Below are positions 59,094 to 64,000 of a stretch of DNA of 64,000 nt, piece by piece. How positions within the stretch are numbered: position 1 is the stretch's first letter; each line of letters opens with the position of its first letter. This DNA is from Pseudonocardia halophobica (GTDB lineage: Bacteria; Actinomycetota; Actinomycetes; Mycobacteriales; Pseudonocardiaceae), in assembly GCF_027922425.1 (NCBI RefSeq), contig NZ_BSFQ01000012.1, forward strand, positions 121,709 through 185,708, given 5' to 3'. Position numbers and translations under genes: made by a program. The notes below the pieces were generated by a model that was not told the DNA's origin, searched no databases, and saw nothing but the letters and a program-made list of their open reading frames with translations.

Positions 59094-59540
59094 ATGCTGG
59101 GTGATCGACTGGGCGAGTCCGCCGGCAAGATCACGAGCGTCCGCATCCTCCCCTCGGAGGGGGAGCAGGTCTGGCTCGAGGTGTCCTTCCAGGGCCGCGG
59201 GAACCTGCTGGGCCAGGAGATCACGGACACCGGGACCTACCGCCAGACGATCCGGCGCGGCGGGGTCCTCTACGGCGAGGGCCACGTCCTGATGATGTCG
59301 CCGGCCGGTGATCTCGTCGACTGGGTCGGCGGCGGAGTGGGCCGGCCGACGGGCCCGGGCTACAAGGCGAGCTTCGGCGTCTTCGGTACCGCGCAGACGA
59401 GGTCGGAGAAGCTCGGACGGCTCGGCGAGGTCGCGGACGTGATCGAGTACGAGGTCGAGGAGGACGGGAGCTACCGCTGGACCATGTGGGAGTGGACCGG
59501 CGGCGGACTGACCGAGTCGCAGGCCGCGGCGGCCCAGTAG
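59094..59540 (+). CDS. Conserved protein of unknown function, single beta-barrel-like domain
   Basis: 148 residues; GAGGAGG before ATG 59094. MLGDRLGESAGKITSVRILP, VSFQGRGNLLGQEITDTGTY and GEGHVLMMSPAGDLVDWVG form regular beta strands, like the family of small actinobacterial proteins with an allene-oxide-cyclase/lipocalin-like fold. The leader contains an 8-bp hairpin (59019-59026 with 59043-59050). Role unknown. Confidence 0.65.
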   Translation: MLGDRLGESAGKITSVRILPSEGEQVWLEVSFQGRGNLLGQEITDTGTYRQTIRRGGVLYGEGHVLMMSPAGDLVDWVGGGVGRPTGPGYKASFGVFGTAQTRSEKLGRLGEVADVIEYEVEEDGSYRWTMWEWTGGGLTESQAAAAQ

Positions 59541-59876
59541 CCGGTCGAGCTGTCGTTCGAGGCGGTCGAGGACTGGACCAACCCGGCCGGCAACGTCCTC
59601 GGCGCGTTCGTCGCGGCGATGCTCTACGACGTCGTCGGGCCCGCCCTGCTCGCCACCCTGGAGCCCGACGAGTTCCAGTCGACCCTCGAACTCGGCGTGC
59701 ACTTCCTGCGCCCGGTCCGGCCGGGCCGGCTGACCGGCCGCGGCCGGGTCGCGCACCGGCGCGGGGACGTCGCCCACCTGGAGGGCTCCCTGCACGACCC
59801 GGACGGCACGACCGTGGCCACGGCCACCGCGACGGCGCGGGTCATCCCCCTCGCCGAGGCCCGCGACGCGGTCTGA
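59541..59876 (+). pseudogene. 5'-truncated PaaI-type hotdog thioesterase
   Basis: The frame is open from the base after the upstream TAG and reads VELSFEAVEDWTNPAGNVLG, then AAMLYDVVGPALLATL and HFLRPVRPGRLTGRGRVAHR, a clear PaaI-like hotdog. About 30 N-terminal residues are absent and the first in-frame ATG (59619) is inside the fold. The 3' end is intact. It abuts the previous gene without a gap, so a deletion joined them. Confidence 0.65.
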
Positions 59877-59902
59877 GCCGGCCAGCCGCTGACGGACGGT
59901 GC

Positions 59903-60574
59903 TCAGGCCCGCCGGGCGACGGCGGCGATCCCGGCGACCAGCGCGAAGAGCGGGAAGACCAGGGCGCTGCTGTAGGGCAGGCCGATCGCCAGGGTGGCGA
60001 CGAGCGAGGCCCCGGCCAGGACCAGGCCGACGATCCCGACCGCCTTGGGCAGCAGCGCGCCGCGCAGGGACAGCACGCCGGCCGCGGCCATCACGCCCAG
60101 CGCGGGCAGGTAGGTGCCGGTGGAGATCTGGTCGGCGAGGACCGCGGCGGTGGCGCTGGCCTCGGTCGTGTACATGGACTGGTCCATGGCGCCCGGGGCG
60201 CCGCCCGCGGCCACGTAGCGCATGAGCACCCCGACCGTCGTGGTCGCCAGCAGGGCGATCGACGACCAGCGCAGCGCCTCCACCCAGCCCGGGCGCGCCG
60301 ACGCCGTCGCGGCGGCCCGGCGGCAGAGGCCGAGGGTGAACAGCGTCGTCGCGATCACGGCGACCAGGCCGAGCCCGGCGCCGAGCCGGATCAGCAGCTC
60401 CGGGTTCATGTTCTCGACGATGAAGGCCCCGGGCTTGACCTCCTGGTCGGTGAAGGTGCCGGGGCCCTGCGCGAGGAACGCCGTGGCGCCGCCCGCCGTC
60501 AGCGCCGCGACGATGCCGGCCCACCCCCAGCCGGTGGTGCGGGCGGTCGCGGGGGCGGCGAGGGTGCTGGTCAT
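59903..60574 (-). CDS. Polytopic membrane protein (DUF4386-like)
   Basis: 223 residues from ATG 60574 (GGGAG upstream). About six hydrophobic helices, the first at residues 18-38 after a TSTLAAPATARTTGWGW tail; NMNPELLIRLGAGLGLVAVIATT and KAVGIVGLVLAGASLVAT follow the pattern of DUF4386 proteins. Function unknown. Divergent from the DUF4389 operon. Confidence 0.7.
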   Translation of the reverse strand: MTSTLAAPATARTTGWGWAGIVAALTAGGATAFLAQGPGTFTDQEVKPGAFIVENMNPELLIRLGAGLGLVAVIATTLFTLGLCRRAAATASARPGWVEALRWSSIALLATTTVGVLMRYVAAGGAPGAMDQSMYTTEASATAAVLADQISTGTYLPALGVMAAAGVLSLRGALLPKAVGIVGLVLAGASLVATLAIGLPYSSALVFPLFALVAGIAAVARRA

Positions 60575-60789
60575 GATGGGTTCTCCCTGGTCCGGAGGGT
60601 GTCGCGGGTTCGTGATCACACTGTCCGAAGCAGGACCGCGGACCCAGGGCGCCAACTCGTCGATCTTGTGCGGCCAGCCTTCGGTGCCGGGTGGTGGTGG
60701 CCTCACCCCGACGGGCCGGGTCCTCCGGCCCCGCGAGCCGGGTCCGCGGTCCCTGCCGGGGCACCCGCACCGCGCCGACGCTGGCCGGC

Positions 60790-61509
60790 ATGACGGACAC
60801 CGCGTACCCGGTCCGGGTCACAGGGCAGCTCGAGGGCGAGCCGTCGCGCTGGCTCTGGCTGGTCAAGTGGCTGCTGCTCGTGCCGCACGTGATCGTGCTG
60901 GCCGTGCTGGTGTTCGCGTGCTGGGTGGTCACCGTGGTCGCGTTCGTCGCGATCCTCGTGTCCGGCCGGTATCCGCGGGCGCTCTTCGAGTTCTCCGTCG
61001 GAGTGCTGCGCTGGGGGTGGCGGGTCGCGTACTACGGCTACGGCGCCAACGGCACCGACCGCTATCCGCCGTTCACGCTCGCCGACCGCCCCGACTACCC
61101 GGCCCGGCTGGAGATCGACCCGCCCGAGCGGCTGTCCCGCGGACTCGTGCTGGTGAAGTGGTGGCTGCTGGCGCTGCCGCACTACCTCGTGCTGTTCTTC
61201 CTGGTCGGGGGCGGCGGCACGGTCGTGTGGCGGGTCGGCACCACCGCCCCGACCCAGTTCGACGGCGGCCTGCTGACCGTGCTCGTCCTCGTCGCCGTCC
61301 TGGCGCTGCTGGTCACGGGGCGCTACCCGCGCGGGCTGTTCGACCTCGTGGTCGGCTTCGACCGCTGGGTGCTGCGCGTCGCGGCCTACGCGGCCCTGCT
61401 GACGGACGCCTACCCGCCGTTCCGCCTCGACCAGGGCGCCACGGAGCCCGCCGTCCCGGGCGACGAGGCGGCCGAGCCGTCGGTCCCGCCGGCGGGAGCG
61501 GTCCGATGA
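60790..61509 (+). CDS. DUF4389 membrane protein, two repeats
   Basis: 239 residues. Two internal repeats: LWLVKWLLLVPHVIVLAVL ... SGRYPRALFEFSVGVLRWGWRV and VLVKWWLLALPHYLVLFFL ... TGRYPRGLFDLVVGFDRWVLRV, each two helices with a conserved RYPR-F motif. Bacteria often encode DUF4389 with a SHOCT protein, as here. Role unknown. Confidence 0.83.
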   Translation: MTDTAYPVRVTGQLEGEPSRWLWLVKWLLLVPHVIVLAVLVFACWVVTVVAFVAILVSGRYPRALFEFSVGVLRWGWRVAYYGYGANGTDRYPPFTLADRPDYPARLEIDPPERLSRGLVLVKWWLLALPHYLVLFFLVGGGGTVVWRVGTTAPTQFDGGLLTVLVLVAVLALLVTGRYPRGLFDLVVGFDRWVLRVAAYAALLTDAYPPFRLDQGATEPAVPGDEAAEPSVPPAGAVR

Positions 61510-61754
61510 TGTGGGGGGTCGGGGGCATGACGACGATCTGGCTGGTCGCCGTGATCCTCGTGCTGGTCGCCGCCGCCGTGGGGGCCGCCGCGGGCGCGGC
61601 CCTCGTGGCGCGGCGCGGGATCACCGCCGACGACATCGATCCCGACCGGGCCCGCCGCATCCTCGACGAGCGGCTGGCGATGGGGGAGATCGACGTCGCC
61701 GAGCACGAGCGCGTCCGCGCGGCCCTCGAGCACCGCGAGCCCAGCGGCTCCTGA
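61506..61754 (+). CDS. Small membrane protein with SHOCT domain
   Basis: 82 residues, ATGA overlap with the DUF4389 gene. One N-terminal helix (TTIWLVAVILVLVAAAVG) followed by the SHOCT motif ARRILDERLAMGEIDVAEHERVRAAL. SHOCT domains mediate interactions, often with membrane partners, so the pair probably forms a complex. Confidence 0.8.
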   Translation: MMWGVGGMTTIWLVAVILVLVAAAVGAAAGAALVARRGITADDIDPDRARRILDERLAMGEIDVAEHERVRAALEHREPSGS

Positions 61755-61769
61755 TCCCAGCCCCGCAGC

Positions 61770-62747
61770 TCACGGGTGCAGCAGGACCGACCGCAGCGGG
61801 CGGCGCGGCGTGGGCTCCAGCGGCGGCGCCCCCGGCGCGGGGAAGCCCAGCCGGATCACGAGCTGCGGGTGCTCCGCGATCCTCAGCGCCGAGCGCAGGC
61901 CTTCCCGCGCCGTCGGCATCTCGACGGCCTGGCTGAGGGGGTCGGTGGCGAGGCCGCCGCGGGTCGCGGTGAGCAGCACTGCGCTGGTCGCCTCCCCGGC
62001 CGCCAGCCGCGCCGCGAGGTCGTCCTCCGGCGTCGCCAGCACCATCAGCAGGCCGCCGTCGGGGCCGAGACCCCGGCCGGGGGACAGGGTGCCGGACGGG
62101 AAGCGCTGCAGCTCCGGCTCGTCCCACTGCCCGGTCCGGACGGGCACCGCGGTGGGCGGCACCCCGTCGGCGGCGTCGGCGTAGCGGCGGGTCCACATCA
62201 GCAGCTCGGCGAGGTAGCCCGGCTCGTGGCGCTGCTCGCGAGCGGCCCGGCCCAGGACGTCGGTCATCCGGGTGAGGACGGCGGAATCGGTCACCGGCAC
62301 CGCCACGACGCCCAGCTCACCGGCGCGTTCGACGAGCGCCGCCACGTGTGCCGCGGGCACGGGCTCCGGGGAGTACCGGCGCCGGTCGGTGTGCCGCCGC
62401 GCGAGCTGGCCGAACAGGGCGGCCGCGGCCCGGTCCGGTTGCCCGTCGACGAGCCGGACCGTGGCCAGGTGCCAGAGGTGGTCGGGATCGGGGAACCGGT
62501 CGATCTCGACGGCGCCGCCGAACCCCGCGGCGGCCACCCGCAGGTGGTGGAGGGCCGCGCCGCAGCTGATCACGAGGTCCCGGCGGTCCGGGTCCGTGCC
62601 CGGCAGGTGCCGCGCGGGATCGGCGTGCAGTTCGACCTCACGTGCGCGCAGCCGCCAGCGCCAGGGCTGGGTGTTGTGCACCGAGGGTGCCCGGAGCGCG
62701 AGCTGGACGGCCCGCTCCAGCAGGCCGGCGGTGACGTCCGTGGACAT
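61770..62747 (-). CDS. Acg-like nitroreductase-family protein
   Basis: 325 residues from ATG 62747. Opens with AVQLALRAPSVHNTQPWRWR, the Acg/Rv2032 signature, and has LARRHTDRRRYSPEPVP and LQRFPSGTLSPGRG. Rv2032 belongs to the DosR regulon and binds FMN but lacks classical nitroreductase activity. It lies in an operon with a small protein, beside a tandem USP, again a DosR-regulon-like association. Confidence 0.83.
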   Translation of the reverse strand: MSTDVTAGLLERAVQLALRAPSVHNTQPWRWRLRAREVELHADPARHLPGTDPDRRDLVISCGAALHHLRVAAAGFGGAVEIDRFPDPDHLWHLATVRLVDGQPDRAAAALFGQLARRHTDRRRYSPEPVPAAHVAALVERAGELGVVAVPVTDSAVLTRMTDVLGRAAREQRHEPGYLAELLMWTRRYADAADGVPPTAVPVRTGQWDEPELQRFPSGTLSPGRGLGPDGGLLMVLATPEDDLAARLAAGEATSAVLLTATRGGLATDPLSQAVEMPTAREGLRSALRIAEHPQLVIRLGFPAPGAPPLEPTPRRPLRSVLLHP

Positions 62748-62758
62748 GACGGGCCCGG

Positions 62759-62929
62759 TCAGGGGACGACGCGGCCGAGCCGGCGCCCGGCGAAGTCGAC
62801 GGCGACGCCGTCGGCCCGGGTGGATCCGATGCGGACGCGGGCGAAGTCGCGCACCTGCCCGTTCCCGTCCACGGTCCCGATGCGGACGCCGCTGTCGTCG
62901 ACGACGATCGCGGTGGAGGCGGTGGGCAT
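62759..62929 (-). CDS. 56-residue small protein upstream of the Acg-like gene
   Basis: ATG 62929 after GGGAG; reads MPTASTAIVVDDSGVRIGTV then DFARVRIGSTRADGVAVDFA and ends GRRLGRVVP. Alternating hydrophobic strands and no helix suggest a small beta-barrel. 11 bp before the Acg-like start, so co-transcribed. No family recognised. Confidence 0.55.
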   Translation of the reverse strand: MPTASTAIVVDDSGVRIGTVDGNGQVRDFARVRIGSTRADGVAVDFAGRRLGRVVP

Positions 62930-63017
62930 GGTCGCTCCCGGGGGGCGTCGAGGTGCCGGACGCCTCCACGATCGTCCGGCTCCGCCCTGGTCACCAGGGT
63001 CGAACGGAGAGCCCTCG

Positions 63018-63032
63018 GCGGCCCTCCGTCCC
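63018..63032 (-). promoter_or_regulatory. DevR/DosR-like box or terminator hairpin before the small protein
   Basis: On the minus strand GGGACGGAGGGCCGC matches 9 of 13 fixed DosR positions, about 89 bp upstream of the small-protein ATG. The same bases form an imperfect hairpin (ACGGAG...CTCCGT) after the USP stop, so a terminator reading is also possible. Confidence 0.3.
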
Positions 63033-63898
63033 TAGGAGTCCCGATCTCCCGACGGGTCCTCCGGCTCGGGCACGGCGACGAGCACCGGGCAGCCCGCGAG
63101 CCGGATCGCGGTGCGGGTGGTGGACCCGAGCAGGTGCCGCCGCCCCCGCCCGGCCCCGACGACGAGCAGGCTCGCCCGGTCCGACCTCTCGACCACGGCC
63201 TCGTACTTCGGCTCGCGCACCACCCGCAGGGTCGTCGGCACGCCGGGTCGGGAGGCCTCGAGGGTGTGCAGGAGGCGTTCGAGGGCGTCGCGCGCCTCCG
63301 CGGCGCCGCCGGGGTTGCGGGCCGCGTGCAGCACCTCGAGCCCGACGCCGTGCCGGGCCGCGGCCCGCCGGGCCTGCCGGAGCACGACGACGTCGGCGGC
63401 GGGATCGCCCACGGCCGCGACGACCGGGCCGCGCGGCGTCCCCGTCCGGGGCACGACCACGACGGGCCCGCCCGCCCGCGAGGCGAGGTCCAGGGCGAGC
63501 GACCCGACGAGTGCGTCCGTCGGGTGCCCGGACCCGGCGAGCCCGACGACGAGGAGCCCGCCCAGCCGGCCCGTGTCCCGCGACGTCGCGACCAGGGCGG
63601 CGAGTGGTTCGTCCGCCACCAGGACCGTCCGGGCCTGCACGTGCGGAGCGTGCCGGTGGGCGACGGTGTAGGCACGGGCGAGGATCCGCCACGCGTGGGC
63701 GTGCAGGGACCCCGTCGACCCCGCTGCGTAGGGCGCCGCGTGCAGGAGCGTGAGCCCCGCACGGCGGACGGCGGCCTCGGCGGCCGCCCAGCGGACCGCC
63801 CGCAGGCCCGCGTCGGTGCCGTCGACGGCGACCGTGACGCCGTTGCGTTCGGCCGTGGGACCGGGAAGGGGCTGGGGTGCGGTCATGGGGGCGGTCAT
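63032..63898 (-). CDS. Tandem-domain universal stress protein
   Basis: 288 residues, two UspA domains (about 20-150 and 155-280). Domain 1: VTVAVDGTDAGLRAVRWAA and GSGHPTDALVGSLALDLAS; domain 2: VVAAVGDPAADVVVLRQAR and LLVVGAGRGRRHLLGSTTR. Both keep the G-rich ATP loop in part. Tandem USPs are typical of DosR-type regulons. ATG 63898; an alternative is 63886. Confidence 0.83.
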   Translation of the reverse strand: MTAPMTAPQPLPGPTAERNGVTVAVDGTDAGLRAVRWAAAEAAVRRAGLTLLHAAPYAAGSTGSLHAHAWRILARAYTVAHRHAPHVQARTVLVADEPLAALVATSRDTGRLGGLLVVGLAGSGHPTDALVGSLALDLASRAGGPVVVVPRTGTPRGPVVAAVGDPAADVVVLRQARRAAARHGVGLEVLHAARNPGGAAEARDALERLLHTLEASRPGVPTTLRVVREPKYEAVVERSDRASLLVVGAGRGRRHLLGSTTRTAIRLAGCPVLVAVPEPEDPSGDRDS

Positions 63899-63922
63899 CG
63901 GTGCTCCGTAAGGTTGTTGATG

Positions 63923-63943
63923 TTCGGGACGAGGTGTTCCGGA
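63923..63943. promoter_or_regulatory. DosR-like palindrome upstream of the tandem USP
   Basis: TTCGGGAC begins an imperfect 21-bp palindrome closing with TCCGGA; the first 8 bases equal the TTSGGGAC left half of the mycobacterial 20-bp DosR motif. It is 24-45 bp upstream of the ATG at 63898. Confidence 0.4.
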
Positions 63944-63961
63944 CGCCCGCGACGGCAGGGT

Positions 63962-64000
63962 GTGGCTGATCGGTTCTTGTCGTTGGTGGCTTCTGAGGAG
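63962..64000 (+). CDS. Possible start of a further gene (cut by window edge)
   Basis: GTG 63962 opens a frame VADRFLSLVASEE that runs off the window, divergent from the USP gene. Only 13 codons and no clear ribosome site. Confidence 0.25.
   Translation, partial: MADRFLSLVASEE

Noticed and set aside
1..64000. CRISPR arrays, tRNA or rRNA genes, integrases, transposases, attachment sites
   Set aside because: No regular spaced repeats, clover-leaf sequences, or transposase/integrase motifs were seen on reading both strands.

Overview
The window is very GC-rich DNA (about three quarters G+C by eye) with GTG/ATG starts, GGAGG-type ribosome sites, many ATGA/GTGA overlaps and several apparently leaderless genes. 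Gene content points to an actinobacterium, most likely of the Pseudonocardia type: an NDMA-dependent (mycofactocin-linked) alcohol dehydrogenase, a DUF222/HNH (13E12-type) protein under a TCGAAC-N4-GTTCGA SOS box, an ECF41 (SigJ) sigma factor, Rv1738-, Rv1733c- and Acg-like dormancy proteins, and a sigma54-type activator that lacks the sigma54 contact loop. The genus is inference. I saw no rRNA, tRNA, CRISPR array, insertion sequence or prophage.

Layout. 0-13.6 kb is mixed metabolism: a PHBH-type flavoprotein, an MFS permease, glutamine synthetase, GNAT, cupin, the zinc alcohol dehydrogenase, a beheaded TetR gene beside a drug-type MFS pump, a hydrolase remnant, an APH-type kinase, a class III CoA-transferase and an App1-type phosphatase. 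13.7-15.3 kb is an ECF41 sigma factor divergent from an AhpD-like protein, with a matching promoter. 15.3-23.0 kb is a compact stress/dormancy island: USP, CBS-BON, Rv1738-like, acidic small protein, Rv1733c-like, CBS-CBS-USP fusion, second CBS-BON, phosphoketolase and acetate kinase, with degenerate DevR/DosR-like boxes in its gaps. 23.0-27.7 kb holds a LigD-type phosphoesterase domain, Pcm, NTF2-like proteins, a 1-Cys peroxiredoxin, an esterase and a PaiB-like flavoprotein.

27.9-34.2 kb looks like a ketone (Baeyer-Villiger) unit: acyl-CoA dehydrogenase, BVMO, GAF/AAA/Fis activator, MetX-like hydrolase, and a secondary-alcohol dehydrogenase reduced to its two ends. Inverted repeats of the form GTGTCC-N7-GGACAC lie in the promoters here and again beside the CoA-transferase at 12.4 kb, suggesting one regulon. 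34.2-42.4 kb is an aromatic ring-cleavage operon (cyclase, flavin monooxygenase, extradiol dioxygenase, FAH hydrolase, SDR, C-C-type hydrolase) divergent from a LysR regulator and a permease lacking its first helix. 42.4-51.3 kb has a patatin-NTF2 fusion, a three-gene overlapping unit ending in a CYP102-type P450-reductase fusion, and a redoxin/epoxide-hydrolase pair. 51.7-55.1 kb is an oligopeptide-type ABC importer with no ATPase genes. 55-64 kb has unknown genes, the SOS-box HNH gene, a truncated thioesterase, small membrane proteins, and an Acg-like nitroreductase plus tandem-USP group resembling the first dormancy island.

A recurring theme is decay at gene junctions: headless TetR, truncated MFS, truncated thioesterase, remnants of aldehyde dehydrogenase, alpha/beta hydrolase and secondary alcohol dehydrogenase, and 19-23 bp tandem duplications at or near gene ends.
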